Notes under the pieces: generated by a model
What the model saw: only the letters and a program-made list of their open reading frames with translations
Told to the model about the DNA's origin: nothing
The model's database searches: none
Source: Bacteroidota bacterium
Lineage (GTDB): Bacteria; Bacteroidota; Bacteroidia; Flavobacteriales_D; Crocinitomicaceae
Direction: 5' to 3'
Length of the DNA stretch: 64,000 nt
Assembly: GCA_030148165.1 (NCBI GenBank)
Contig: JASBTZ010000007.1
Location: 558,001 to 622,000, forward strand
Shown here: positions 17,935 through 27,329 of the stretch, one piece after another
Layout of the letters: every line of letters begins with the position of its first letter
Position numbering within the stretch: position 1 is the first letter of the stretch
Translations under genes and position numbers: made by a program

Positions 17935-18550
17935 GCTTAATTACTTTCACTTTAGCTAACGAGCTGACAAGATATATCTTTTGTGTGTTATTCTCCATAC
18001 ACAAATAACGAGTTCTTCTTAATTCACCTTTTGAAAACTGTCTGCCATTGAATTCAAATAAGCTGTTCATACTGACCTCTTCCAGCAGGCTTAATTCATC
18101 ATCTAAAGGATCATATTTCATTAGAACTTTATACAGTCTTTTGTCACTGCAAGATGATGCCTTAATATTGATGAGCGAGTTGATCAAGGCATGTTGAACA
18201 TCATCCGGAAGCGTTTCGCTGTCAATCACAGGTCTAAGTAATTTCGCGTAACATGATTGCCACTCCGGTCCGTGAGGTCGAATTCTGACGCCATGCTCCT
18301 GATAACTGACTAAATGAGCGAACTCATGTACAAGTGTGATCAGAAAGGCATATTGATTCAGATCCCCATTCACACTAATCTGGTGAAGTCCATTTCGGTT
18401 ATATCGAAAGTCACCAAGTTTGGTCTTTCTAGGTTTGGAAACGCGAAATTTGACTGGGTATGAAGCTAACAGATCAAGAACATAATCGAGATGTTCGGTT
18501 GGTAAATACTTCTCGAGGACTCGTTTTTTATGATCAATTGTCTGCCTCAT
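17924..18550 (-). CDS. SprT-like zinc metalloprotease-fold protein
   Basis: A 208-residue SprT-family protein. The zinc motif is HEFAH (His75, Glu76, His79) with a candidate third ligand at His93 in RPHGPEWQ. Members of this fold include Spartan-type proteases that cut DNA-protein crosslinks, but for the bacterial family the substrate is not established. The start at 18550 (MRQTIDHKK) is chosen over 18595 because a TACATTTG promoter element sits at 18558-18565 and would be inside the longer version. It shares a transcript with manC. Confidence 0.83.
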   Translation of the reverse strand: MRQTIDHKKRVLEKYLPTEHLDYVLDLLASYPVKFRVSKPRKTKLGDFRYNRNGLHQISVNGDLNQYAFLITLVHEFAHLVSYQEHGVRIRPHGPEWQSCYAKLLRPVIDSETLPDDVQHALINSLINIKASSCSDKRLYKVLMKYDPLDDELSLLEEVSMNSLFEFNGRQFSKGELRRTRYLCMENNTQKIYLVSSLAKVKVIKHGE

Positions 18551-18557
18551 TTTTTCA

Positions 18558-18565
18558 AATGTAGT
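18558..18565 (-). promoter_or_regulatory. -7 element for the SprT-like/manC operon
   Basis: TACATTTG reads on the minus strand, ending 7 nt before the chosen ATG. No good TTG was found at the expected -33 spacing, so confidence is moderate. Confidence 0.5.
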
Positions 18566-18641
18566 TATTAAGAACTCAATATGGAATGAAATCATATATA
18601 TTCAGTGGGAATGATAGAAAATACCATTAAATTAGCGCTGA

Positions 18642-19385
18642 ATGTTTCAGTTGATAGCCAATATTGGTAAGTACATGAGCATGATCCTTGCCGTTTTTTC
18701 AAAACCGGAAAAAGGATCTGTGTTTCGTGCACGACTTTTTGAAGAGATTGATTTTATTGGGATCAATTCCATCATTATCGTTGCATTGATGTCTGTCTTT
18801 ATGGGCGGAGTAATTGCACTTCAGACGGCATCAAACATGGATTCACCATGGCTACCGGAATATACCATAGGATATATTACCAGATCAAGTACAATCCTTG
18901 AATTTTCACCGACAATCATCTGCTTGATATTAGCAGGTAAGGTAGGATCGAATGTGGCATCTGAAATCGGTACCATGAAAACTACCGAACAGATAGATGC
19001 ACTTGAAATCATGGGTGTTAATAGTTTAGGATATCTGGTACTGCCAAAGATCATGGGTGCGGTAATTTTCTTCCCAATACTCATCGTGTTCTCAATGGGT
19101 CTGAGTCTTGTTGGCGGATGGCTGGCTGTGTTACTTTCGGGATTAGCATCCACAGAAACCTATGTCTTCGGAATTCGTTCTTTCTTTGAAGTAGGTGATA
19201 TCACCTACGCTTTGGTTAAGACCGTGGTCTTTGCATTTCTAATAGTTTCGATTGCGTCATACTACGGTTATTATACCAAGGTAGGAGCTGTTGAAGTTGG
19301 GAAGTCAGCAACCAAAGCAGTTGTAAGCAGCAGTATTGCCATTCTTATTTCTAACTTCTTCCTTACCCAAATGTTCCTATTATGA
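18642..19385 (+). CDS. MlaE-type ABC transporter permease
   Basis: Permease subunit of an Mla/MCE-type phospholipid transporter (DUF140 family) that moves lipids between outer and inner membranes. The 247 residues carry several hydrophobic spans and the family segments GINSIIIVALMSVFMGGVIALQ, LILAGKVGSNVASEIGTMKTTEQIDALEIMGVNS, and VFAFLIVSIASYYGYYT (shown in part). It is directly coupled to the ATPase gene by a 4-nt ATGA overlap. No MlaD-like substrate-binding gene follows, so that partner must lie elsewhere. Confidence 0.92.
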   Translation: MFQLIANIGKYMSMILAVFSKPEKGSVFRARLFEEIDFIGINSIIIVALMSVFMGGVIALQTASNMDSPWLPEYTIGYITRSSTILEFSPTIICLILAGKVGSNVASEIGTMKTTEQIDALEIMGVNSLGYLVLPKIMGAVIFFPILIVFSMGLSLVGGWLAVLLSGLASTETYVFGIRSFFEVGDITYALVKTVVFAFLIVSIASYYGYYTKVGAVEVGKSATKAVVSSSIAILISNFFLTQMFLL

Positions 19386-20149
19386 TAGAAGTGAGAGGAG
19401 TAAATAAGACATTTGCCGACAATCATGTGCTACATGATATTAACACCAAATTTGAGAAGGGGAAGGTTAATCTGATCATTGGACAGTCGGGTTCTGGAAA
19501 ATCTGTGCTAGCCAAGTGTATGGTTGGATTACATAGACCTGAAACCGGCATGATATTATATGAAGGTGAGAATTTCACGGATATGGATCATAAGGAACGT
19601 GTGAATATCCGAAAGGAGATCGGCATGCTCTTTCAGGGTTCTGCTTTGTTCGATTCAATGACGGTGGAACAGAACGTTATGTTTCCGTTGACCATGTTCA
19701 CGACCATGACAAAAAAAGAGAAACTCGATCGGGTAAATTTTTGTTTGGAACGCGTAAATCTGGATGGAAAAAATGATCTATATCCTGCAGAATGTTCCGG
19801 TGGTATGCAGAAGAGAATTGGTATTGCAAGAGCAATTTCAATGAACCCGAAGTATCTTTTCTGTGACGAACCGAATTCCGGCCTTGATCCGCTTACAGCT
19901 ATCGTTATCGATAACCTGATTAAAGAGATCACATACGAGTTTGACACCACAACGATAGTGATCACCCACGACATGAACTCCGTTATAGAGATCGGTGATA
20001 ATATTCTTTTTATTCATCAGGGACGTAACTGGTGGGAGGGAAATAGTAAAGGGATTCTGACAACAGACAACAAAGAGATCAGTGAATTTGTTTATGCTTC
20101 AGATTTCATGAAAGAAATCAGAACGATGATGAAGGAAAAACGTCAATAA
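19382..20149 (+). CDS. MlaF-type ABC transporter ATP-binding protein
   Basis: ATPase subunit partnering the MlaE-like permease. The 255 residues hold Walker A GQSGSGKS (about residue 35), the Q-loop in IGMLFQGSALFDS, the ABC signature CSGGMQKRIGIARA, Walker B YLFCDEPNSGLDP and the switch His in VITHDM. The start ATG overlaps the permease stop. The stop abuts the stop of the convergent rmuC gene with no bases between them. Confidence 0.93.
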   Translation: MIEVRGVNKTFADNHVLHDINTKFEKGKVNLIIGQSGSGKSVLAKCMVGLHRPETGMILYEGENFTDMDHKERVNIRKEIGMLFQGSALFDSMTVEQNVMFPLTMFTTMTKKEKLDRVNFCLERVNLDGKNDLYPAECSGGMQKRIGIARAISMNPKYLFCDEPNSGLDPLTAIVIDNLIKEITYEFDTTTIVITHDMNSVIEIGDNILFIHQGRNWWEGNSKGILTTDNKEISEFVYASDFMKEIRTMMKEKRQ

Positions 20150-21469
20150 TTAATCATTCTCAGATCGATCGATCAATCGTGAGTCGATATTTTTTGAAGG
20201 ATTTACGCCAAGTTTTTTAAGATCCTGAATTCGTTTAGTGATATTACCAGTTCCTTCAACCATCTTGTTCATAGCAGCATCATACGTTTTACTCGCCGTA
20301 TTCATTTGTTCACCAAGTTTGATCAAGTCCTCAGTAAAACCAACGAATTTGTCGTATAAATTTCCAGCTTGCCGTGCTATTTCTTCAGCATTTTTATTCT
20401 GTAGGTCCTGTTTCCAGATGTATGAGATTGTTCGTAATGTAGCGAGCAGAGTAGATGTAGAAACAACCACAATATTTTTGTCCAACGCTTTCTCGAAGAG
20501 CCCTTGATCTTCCTTTAACGCGAGCGTTAAGGCTGGCTCGTTCGCAACAAACATCAAAACATAGTCCGGTGTATTGATATCGTGAAGCTTTTGATAGTCC
20601 TTTCCGCCAAGCAGTTTGACATGTGTATTAACACTTTCTATATGTTGCTTAAGAAATTTGTTTTTCTCTTCTGTAGTTTCAGAATCGACATATTTACTAT
20701 ATGCGGTTAAAGAAACTTTTGAATCCAGAATCAGCTTTTTCCCATCAGGTAGACTAATGATATAATCCAGACGCTGGTTAGAACCCCCCTCGGTTTTTAG
20801 ATTGGTCTCTTTTGTATAATGGATATCCTTTTCTAAGCCGGCTTTTTCGAGGATCATCTCTAGTTGTAACTCTCCCCAGTTTCCCTGTGTTTTAGAGTCA
20901 CCTCGCAATGCCATTGTAAGGTTCTTTGTTTCTTGCGTGATTTCTTGGTTAAGTTCTCTTAGCGATTTTAGTTGTTGCTCAAGAGCTGATGTTCGTTTAA
21001 CACTATTCTCGTTATTTGTTTCAACCTTTTCTTGAAACTCTTTGATACGTTCTTTCAGTGGTGTAAGAATCGTGTCTAAATTTTCTTTATTCTGTTCAGT
21101 GAATTTTGAACTCTTCTCGTCAAGAATTTTATTGGCGATAAGTTCGAAATCCTTCGTAAACTTCTCCTGTAACTTCTCGAACTCAGCCTTTTGTTCTTCC
21201 AATTTTTCTTGCTGTGACTCGAATTTACCCTTCCATTCGGTAGAACTCAAAAGCTGCTGTTGGTGTTCTTCGCGACTTTTTTCAAGTGCTGACTTTACTT
21301 CGTCGAGATCACTTTTCAGATCAATATTAGATTGTTCCAGTGCTGCATTACGAACTGCCAAATCATTGGAAGAACCTTCGCTGCTATCCGATCGAGATCT
21401 GACAAGTGCGATCAAATAGCCCAGAACGCCACCAACAATTAACCCAATAATCAGGAACAAATAATCCAT
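20150..21469 (-). CDS. rmuC: DNA recombination protein RmuC
   Basis: RmuC family protein with a PD-(D/E)XK nuclease-like core, linked in E. coli to limiting inversions at short inverted repeats. Of 439 residues, 1-22 form a membrane anchor (YLFLIIGLIVGGVLGYLIALV), about 35-190 a long Glu/Lys/Gln-rich coiled coil, and 195-400 the RmuC core: TQGNWGELQLEMILEKAGL, RLDYIISLPDGKKLILDSKVSL, PDYVLMFVANEPAL. Length and order match the family. It lies 3 nt downstream of a BamA/TamA-like gene on the same strand, so co-transcription is likely although no functional link is known. Confidence 0.92.
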   Translation of the reverse strand: MDYLFLIIGLIVGGVLGYLIALVRSRSDSSEGSSNDLAVRNAALEQSNIDLKSDLDEVKSALEKSREEHQQQLLSSTEWKGKFESQQEKLEEQKAEFEKLQEKFTKDFELIANKILDEKSSKFTEQNKENLDTILTPLKERIKEFQEKVETNNENSVKRTSALEQQLKSLRELNQEITQETKNLTMALRGDSKTQGNWGELQLEMILEKAGLEKDIHYTKETNLKTEGGSNQRLDYIISLPDGKKLILDSKVSLTAYSKYVDSETTEEKNKFLKQHIESVNTHVKLLGGKDYQKLHDINTPDYVLMFVANEPALTLALKEDQGLFEKALDKNIVVVSTSTLLATLRTISYIWKQDLQNKNAEEIARQAGNLYDKFVGFTEDLIKLGEQMNTASKTYDAAMNKMVEGTGNITKRIQDLKKLGVNPSKNIDSRLIDRSEND

Positions 21470-21472
21470 TAA

Positions 21473-23176
21473 TTAAAGGTACGCAATATAACCGAAATGA
21501 ATTTTACCGTCGGAGAAAAGAATGGGATTGTCCAGTTGTTTCCCGAGGGCATATGAGATCGAGAATACCCCCAAATTCGAATTAAACGCAAATCCAACAC
21601 CGAAACCTGAAGGGGTATCGTTGTAATAGTCAACTGCTGCATTTTCGTACCAGCTTATATCATAGAAGGCAAAGGTGTGGGAATTTCTGTCTAACAGGAA
21701 ACGATATTCAACAGTGGATGTGTTGTGGACATTAGCAAAAAGCTCATCTTCGTTGAATCCCCTTTGTGAGTTGAGTCCTCCGAAGCGGTATAGCTCATTC
21801 TCGAAAATCTGATCCGCGCCGTAGAAATAAGTGTTGTTGGCTAATCGCAATACATGCTTCTTATATAATGGAATAAAGAATTCAATTTCTGCTTTACCTC
21901 TGTAAGTAAAAGAGCTGATAACCTCTGAACTGTCCGTTTTTTGCGATTTCCGATCTCCCACAGACCCTTCGAAGTACAGGCTTCTACCTGATCTGGGATT
22001 TGGAATGTAATCGAGTTCAGTGGATGAAAAGGCAAGTCCATATAAGTTTGTCCGGGCATTACCCAAATTAGAAAACGTAGTATTGTTATTTCCTCCGGAT
22101 AGTACGTTAGAACTGATATTTTCATAATATCCTTTCAAATAATTGCCTGAATTAATCGAATAGACAACGCCAAATTCACTTTGCACTTCCAAAAAGCTCG
22201 TATCCCGCTTATACATACTAAATTGTGCGTCAACACCAAAGGGTGTTTTAAAGAGGTATGGAATGTTAAAGCGAAGGTCTAACGATTGAGTTTGAGCCCT
22301 GATACTTTGCCAATGAAACTGCAGTAACTCCCCACGATTGAGTAAACTCAATAGTTTCAGTCTAAGGTCACCAGTGACGGTAACCCGCCCTAATTCAGCA
22401 TCAGGCTGAAGCCCTAACACCCCGTTTGCTGTGCTAATCTTTACGGACTTTAGATAGAGGAAGAGCTCGCAACCATCTTCTGTGAATAATACTTCATGAG
22501 CTTTGATCTCTTCTAGAAAGGCTATCTGCCTGATTCGTTGTGAGATGACCAAAAGCTGACTTTCATTGTAATAATCGCCTTCATTGATTTCCAATAAATT
22601 GGATACATAAGTGTCGGAAATCCGTGATTCACCTTTCACATGTATCTTTTGCCAGATCATTTCAGGTCCTCGGTCTATAGCTAATTTGGCTGTTAAATTG
22701 TTAGCGGTAATGTTGGTATTGGTTAGTGTGTACTTAATAAACGGGTAACCATTGTTGACGTATGTTTTATTCACACGGACCAGCAATCGCTCGAATTCTT
22801 TTGGGGTGAATGGAATCTGGCTCAACAGTTTTTCACTAATTCGTCCATTTTTCTCTAGAAATTCAACTTCTTCTGGTTCTACTTCGAGCGATATACTTCC
22901 GAATCTGGGCCCTAACTCAAAAGCGACCTCATATTTGTTCGGATGGAAAACGATGCTATCGACAGAAGCGAGTAAAAAGCCATCTCCAATTGCACTATAT
23001 TGAAGATCTCTCAGATACTCAATAGCTGAAATGCTATCCTTAAACTGAGTCTTTGGGTGCTTGATGTACTGTTGAAAACTCGTATTTGTATAGACTAATT
23101 CCGTTTTTTTTTGTCCGAATGCGCAATTCAGCTGAACGGCAGTAATAACGAGTAATATGTATAGATTAAATTTCAC
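21473..23176 (-). CDS. BamA/TamA-like outer-membrane protein with POTRA domain
   Basis: A 567-residue Omp85-superfamily-like protein. The signal peptide is MKFNLYILLVITAVQLNCAFG. POTRA-like segments cover about residues 60-245 (FERLLVRVNKTYVNNGYPF, SDTYVSNLLEINEGDYYNES, followed by RIRQIAFLEE). The rest resembles a 16-strand barrel, with the typical NPRSGRSLYFEGSVGD and RGFNEDELFANVHNTSTVEYRF. It is much smaller than true BamA and has fewer POTRA repeats, so it is more likely a TamA-like or lineage-specific assembly or transport factor. The C-terminus ends IAYL, not in the usual aromatic residue. Confidence 0.82.
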   Translation of the reverse strand: MKFNLYILLVITAVQLNCAFGQKKTELVYTNTSFQQYIKHPKTQFKDSISAIEYLRDLQYSAIGDGFLLASVDSIVFHPNKYEVAFELGPRFGSISLEVEPEEVEFLEKNGRISEKLLSQIPFTPKEFERLLVRVNKTYVNNGYPFIKYTLTNTNITANNLTAKLAIDRGPEMIWQKIHVKGESRISDTYVSNLLEINEGDYYNESQLLVISQRIRQIAFLEEIKAHEVLFTEDGCELFLYLKSVKISTANGVLGLQPDAELGRVTVTGDLRLKLLSLLNRGELLQFHWQSIRAQTQSLDLRFNIPYLFKTPFGVDAQFSMYKRDTSFLEVQSEFGVVYSINSGNYLKGYYENISSNVLSGGNNNTTFSNLGNARTNLYGLAFSSTELDYIPNPRSGRSLYFEGSVGDRKSQKTDSSEVISSFTYRGKAEIEFFIPLYKKHVLRLANNTYFYGADQIFENELYRFGGLNSQRGFNEDELFANVHNTSTVEYRFLLDRNSHTFAFYDISWYENAAVDYYNDTPSGFGVGFAFNSNLGVFSISYALGKQLDNPILFSDGKIHFGYIAYL

Positions 23177-23258
23177 CAGTATAATTCAAATTGTTCTAGT
23201 TTGGCCTAAAATTAGCTTATTGTGGATAATAATATTTTAGTTTAACTGTAATTAATTG

Positions 23259-23290
23259 TAGTTTTGTTGTTATATTGTAAATGCAACAAT
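23259..23290 (+). promoter_or_regulatory. Promoter element and 5' hairpin of a small lipoprotein gene
   Basis: TAGTTTTG at 23259-23266 matches TAnnTTTG, though no TTG was found at -33 spacing. ATTGT-AAATGCA-ACAAT (23274-23290) then forms a hairpin at about the expected first base of the mRNA. The start codon is at 23322. Confidence 0.55.
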
Positions 23291-23321
23291 CTAAGAAACC
23301 TTATAATTTAAACGAAGAAAA

Positions 23322-23468
23322 ATGAAAAAAGTATTAGCTCTATCGCTTTTCGGTTTGATGTTAACTGCTGTGTTAGCTTCTTGTGGATCTTCTAAGGGAG
23401 GTCACTGTGATGCTTATGGAAATAAGAGCGGAAGTATTACAATTGAAAAAGCTGATTTACCTTCTTAA
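23322..23468 (+). CDS. Small lipoprotein (48 aa)
   Basis: Not recognised as a known family. A 48-residue frame: MKKVLALSLFGLMLTAVLAS, then a lipobox cysteine at position 21 (LASC followed by GSSKGGHCD), then a short polar mature peptide ending TIEKADLPS. The mature part is only 28 residues with one further cysteine. It is supported as a gene by an upstream -7 element and by a strong bidirectional terminator just downstream. It should be anchored to a membrane by lipid. Function unknown. Confidence 0.72.
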   Translation: MKKVLALSLFGLMLTAVLASCGSSKGGHCDAYGNKSGSITIEKADLPS

Positions 23469-23488
23469 GGTATAAATCGACATTATAT

Positions 23489-23519
23489 AAAAAAGCCACC
23501 TGATTGAGGTGGCTTTTTT
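23489..23519. terminator. Bidirectional terminator
   Basis: AAAAGCCACCT-GATTG-AGGTGGCTTTT is a perfect 11-bp stem with A and T runs on both sides. It serves the small lipoprotein on the plus strand and the convergent 154-residue lipoprotein on the minus strand. Confidence 0.93.
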
Positions 23520-23539
23520 ATTATATCTATGTCTTAGTA

Positions 23540-24004
23540 TTATTTGTAGACAACCAACATTCCTGCTGGTACAGCGTCGACTAATATCCAGTTCTCGTGT
23601 GTATAAACTGCTTCGCAGCTTTCACAATCATTAACGCCAACCGTATAAGTTACAGTGTTCGCGAATGCATCAAGCGAAACATCTTTGTCAAAAGAGACTT
23701 CACAATGCGCTTGTTTAGGGTTTCCAAGTATGTGATACTGGCCACTTACCCATTCAAATTTCTTTCTTGTTTTACCACCATCCAGGCTAATTTCGAATTT
23801 AGTTTCATAGTCATGTCCTGGTCTAATATGCCAGTCACCACCCATGTTACCGTAAGCAAGACCTGATTCAGGATAAACGATTGCATTTTCAACGATCATT
23901 GTTCCAGTAGTAGTTCCCTCGGGAACGCTACATTTTTTACTACACGAAGATAATAGCAAGCCCACCCCCGCTATAATTGTCATTAATCCAATTACTCTTT
24001 TCAT
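23540..24004 (-). CDS. Hypothetical lipoprotein (154 aa)
   Basis: Not recognised. The N-terminus MKRVIGLMTIIAGVGLLLSSC is a lipoprotein signal with lipid-modified Cys21, followed by SKKCSVPEG. The mature protein is Gly/Thr-rich and probably beta-structured, with several cysteines, including a C..C..C set in VNDCESCEAVYTHENW near the C-terminus. No enzymatic motif is visible. It is a single-gene unit: a shared terminator lies downstream, and upstream the lptB gene on the same strand ends 66 nt away. Confidence 0.7.
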   Translation of the reverse strand: MKRVIGLMTIIAGVGLLLSSCSKKCSVPEGTTTGTMIVENAIVYPESGLAYGNMGGDWHIRPGHDYETKFEISLDGGKTRKKFEWVSGQYHILGNPKQAHCEVSFDKDVSLDAFANTVTYTVGVNDCESCEAVYTHENWILVDAVPAGMLVVYK

Positions 24005-24070
24005 ATTGAAAAATTTATAATAGTAGTATTAGTACATGTAAAAATATGCTTTTTTCTGCTTGAAAAAAAA

Positions 24071-24799
24071 TTATTTACGTCGAAGTTCGAATTTTTGACC
24101 TAGATATACGCGTCTAACTTGCTCATCTGCAGCTAATTCTTCTGCCGTTCCGGACTTCAGAATACTACCTTCGAAGAGTAAATACGCTCTGTCCGTAATT
24201 GATAGGGTTTCCTGGACATTATGATCCGTTATCAGAATTCCAATATTACGCTTTTTCAGATCCGCAACAATGCTTTGTATATCCTCAACAGCAATGGGAT
24301 CCACGCCTGCAAAGGGTTCATCCAATAGGACAAATTTCGGATTGGTTGCTAATGCCCGTGCTATCTCAGTTCTCCTCTTTTCTCCACCAGATAAGCGATT
24401 TCCGAGGTTTTTGCGGACATGATTTAAACTAAACTCGTCTAACAATTCCTCAAGCTTCTCTTTTCGTTGCTGCTTATTGAGATCAGTCATTTCAAGAATA
24501 GCCATAATGTTGTCTTCCACACTTAACTTGCGAAATACAGAAACCTCCTGTGGTAAATAACCGATTCCCATTTGAGAACGACGATACATTGGAAAATTCG
24601 TTATTTCCGTCTCGTCCAAATACACTTTACCGCCATCTGGCTTAACCAGGCCAACAATCATATAAAATGATGTTGTTTTTCCTGCACCATTGGGTCCAAG
24701 CAGACCAACGATCTCTCCCTGACGCACTTCAATTGAAACACCTTTCACCACATCTCTTCCGCGGTACGATTTTCTTATTTCTGTCGTATGTAATCTCAT
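24071..24799 (-). CDS. lptB: LPS export ABC transporter ATP-binding protein
   Basis: ATPase that drives lipopolysaccharide extraction from the inner membrane by the Lpt bridge. The 242 residues contain Walker [14 protein letters not shown], the LptB-type Q-loop [14 protein letters not shown], signature [15 protein letters not shown], Walker [17 protein letters not shown] and switch His in LITDHNV. These are characteristic of LptB rather than a generic importer ATPase. It begins 6 nt after the DUF5686 gene, giving the order tatC, DUF5686, lptB on one strand. LptF/G genes are not in the window. Confidence 0.95.
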   Translation of the reverse strand: MRLHTTEIRKSYRGRDVVKGVSIEVRQGEIVGLLGPNGAGKTTSFYMIVGLVKPDGGKVYLDETEITNFPMYRRSQMGIGYLPQEVSVFRKLSVEDNIMAILEMTDLNKQQRKEKLEELLDEFSLNHVRKNLGNRLSGGEKRRTEIARALATNPKFVLLDEPFAGVDPIAVEDIQSIVADLKKRNIGILITDHNVQETLSITDRAYLLFEGSILKSGTAEELAADEQVRRVYLGQKFELRRK

Positions 24800-24805
24800 T
24801 TCAGT

Positions 24806-27283
24806 TTAGAAGTTAATCGAATATCTTGCGCGTATGCCAAAGTTCTGTAAGTCCGTTACTTTCGAACCCGGTTCGTTGTGCGTTAATCTCCAGAACACAT
24901 CCACACGGCCAATGTTGAAGATGTTTTCAATTCCTGCAGCTACCTCCACATAAGGAGTATCTCCAAATCTCTTGGTAAATTCAGGTAACAACATGTTCTG
25001 TTCGTGTTTGGTATCATCTATTTGGCCATATGCCATCTTAACGGTAGTAACAAGCCTCCAGCGCAACCATTTATTGAAGGGTAGACGGTCGAAAAATAAT
25101 CCTTCCCAATGATTTTCGATAAAGGCGGTAACGTACTTGTCTGAAATAAACTCGAAAAAGTTCATTTTATTATACGCATTGATCATTAGCCAATATGACT
25201 GGTTTCCGGCATGTACTTGAAGAAATGGGTATGCAGCGCTTCCAAATATATATCCTCCGGTAAGATTGTATTTAATCTTCCCAAGAACACCGATATAGGT
25301 CGAGTGTTCCATAGTAAGTTCCAATTTTTGGTATTCGTAATCACTTCCAAAAAGGTCTTTGAAAGCAAAAATACCCTGTACGGAGAAGATTGGGTACCTT
25401 GATCCGACTGATGTTCGGTCAAATACACCTGAAATGAAGTCTTCATCTTTTCCCCATCGAATTCTTCCTGTTAATTCGCCCGTCTGAATTCTCGATATAG
25501 TATCATTTAAACCTGTCATAGGATCGACTCGAACATAATTTGCCAAACCAAGAGCGGTGTATTCTTTCCATTCAAAACCTCCAAATAGCACAAAATCTTT
25601 CCCAACATCCTTCTCCAAACTCATTCCAGCCTTCTCTACAAATGTCAGCTTATCAAGTGGCCCAGTTCTTAAAAGTGTCCCGAATGTAGAGCCAACAGCC
25701 GCTGCCGTAGGGGATTGCCCAATTTGTTCTATGTCGTAGTTATAATATGTTTCTAGCATTCCACGCTTTTTGGGACTCACATTAAAACGAATACGCCCGC
25801 CATATTTGAAGCGTTCGTCGCCAAACCCATAAGCTACCTTGCCCCCTAGTTCTATTCTATGGCTGAAATCATTGGAAGTTCTCAGAGCCAGAGCCATTCG
25901 AAATTTTTCCACAGGGTTTACGCTCATAAATGAGAAGGCATTACCGACTTCAATCTTTTTCACCCTCCAATACCCCGTTGATGCGAAATACGTGAAGTTC
26001 TTGAGGAACTTAAAGAATCGAAGCTGATTGAGTGAATCAATCATTTCATCAATACCTGCTTCTTGTGCAGAAAGCGGTTCATGCCTAATTTTAGACCAAT
26101 ATTCTGCGGATCTGTTGGAAGCACTGTCTAAAACTTCCACAGTACTACTCGATTTATAATACTCTTCACTCCGTACCTTATTAATCACGAAATCTCGTCG
26201 GGATGAATTTCGTCGTGCATAAAATCCGTAAATATCAGTGTCCCTGGTGATTTTTAGATCTACGATCATTTTTTCGTTAGTAAGCATCCATACTTCCGGT
26301 GCCACCATGTCAAACTTATGATCAAGATAAAGTCCCTGGACATAGTTTATATTTACCCAAGGTGAAATATCCGCCTTAAATTGCTTGACGGCATAAGTGG
26401 TGTCATGTATCCACATCTCCCCCTGAAAAGTAACATCCCCATCGCGTTTGGGTATAAAGCGGAGTTTATAACACCATTTATTGTCGATAAAAGTTGAATC
26501 ATCCAGGTAGAAACGATAAAAACCTCGAGCGAAATCTGCAACGGGGCTAACAAAACTTTTTCCAAATAAAATGATGTAATTGTCGTAGACGTTTACATCG
26601 AGATACATATCACCAAGGAATTGACTTACCTCCAAATTATCGACACCACTGATACGAGTGGCCTTAACTATTTCTTTCTTCTTCTTTGGATCATTCTTGA
26701 AGTAGAAGTCGGACACAGACTCACTTAACAGTAACGGGAGAAATGACTTCTCTCCTTCTGTTGAATCGAGATATGCCATGACCAGATCTAAACGTTTAAT
26801 CATTCCACGTTCCTCGAACTTATCACCAATGTTGTTTAAGTCCAATTGAATCTTATTGTAGACTTCGTACTCGTATGAATCCAGTTTCTCCTTGTTATTA
26901 ATTTCCTTGTGAGCGATCACTTTTTTGTGAAGAATCGTGGAGGGAAATTCATCAGGTGCCTTTACGATTACATCTTCGAATTCAGTTTGAAGAATCCCCA
27001 GGGAAATATTAATCTCTTGCGATTGATCTTTATTGACCGGAACGGTCCGCGGTAAATACCCGGCGAATGAGAATACCAATGAATCAGTAGCATAGTACGT
27101 GTTGAGCATATAGTATCCATTCGTGTCTGTATGGGTTCCGATCTTAGAGTTTTGAAAGCGAACTGTAACAAATGGCATGACCTGCCCCGTTTCGGCATCC
27201 TTGACAACTCCCTCTACCATGGTCTTTTGAGCTGACGATGCAAAAGGAAGAAGGAGAATTATTAAAAGCAGTCTGATGATCAT
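24806..27283 (-). CDS. DUF5686 and carboxypeptidase-regulatory-like domain protein
   Basis: A 825-residue predicted outer-membrane protein common in Bacteroidota. A signal peptide (MIIRLLLIILLLPFASSAQ) precedes a CarboxypepD_reg-like domain at about residues 22-110 (VEGVVKDAETGQVMPFVTV, HTDTNGYYML). The DUF5686 region fills the remainder: conserved YNKIQLDL, PLLLSESVSDFYFK, RLRFIPKR-like and a C-terminal barrel-like part ending ARYSINF with a terminal Phe. The molecular role is not established. Close spacing to lptB (6 nt) hints at envelope biogenesis, which is inference. Confidence 0.88.
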   Translation of the reverse strand: MIIRLLLIILLLPFASSAQKTMVEGVVKDAETGQVMPFVTVRFQNSKIGTHTDTNGYYMLNTYYATDSLVFSFAGYLPRTVPVNKDQSQEINISLGILQTEFEDVIVKAPDEFPSTILHKKVIAHKEINNKEKLDSYEYEVYNKIQLDLNNIGDKFEERGMIKRLDLVMAYLDSTEGEKSFLPLLLSESVSDFYFKNDPKKKKEIVKATRISGVDNLEVSQFLGDMYLDVNVYDNYIILFGKSFVSPVADFARGFYRFYLDDSTFIDNKWCYKLRFIPKRDGDVTFQGEMWIHDTTYAVKQFKADISPWVNINYVQGLYLDHKFDMVAPEVWMLTNEKMIVDLKITRDTDIYGFYARRNSSRRDFVINKVRSEEYYKSSSTVEVLDSASNRSAEYWSKIRHEPLSAQEAGIDEMIDSLNQLRFFKFLKNFTYFASTGYWRVKKIEVGNAFSFMSVNPVEKFRMALALRTSNDFSHRIELGGKVAYGFGDERFKYGGRIRFNVSPKKRGMLETYYNYDIEQIGQSPTAAAVGSTFGTLLRTGPLDKLTFVEKAGMSLEKDVGKDFVLFGGFEWKEYTALGLANYVRVDPMTGLNDTISRIQTGELTGRIRWGKDEDFISGVFDRTSVGSRYPIFSVQGIFAFKDLFGSDYEYQKLELTMEHSTYIGVLGKIKYNLTGGYIFGSAAYPFLQVHAGNQSYWLMINAYNKMNFFEFISDKYVTAFIENHWEGLFFDRLPFNKWLRWRLVTTVKMAYGQIDDTKHEQNMLLPEFTKRFGDTPYVEVAAGIENIFNIGRVDVFWRLTHNEPGSKVTDLQNFGIRARYSINF

Positions 27284-27329
27284 AACTATAGCAGAACTAA
27301 TTTACGGAAGTTCTACGTATTCTTTTAAG

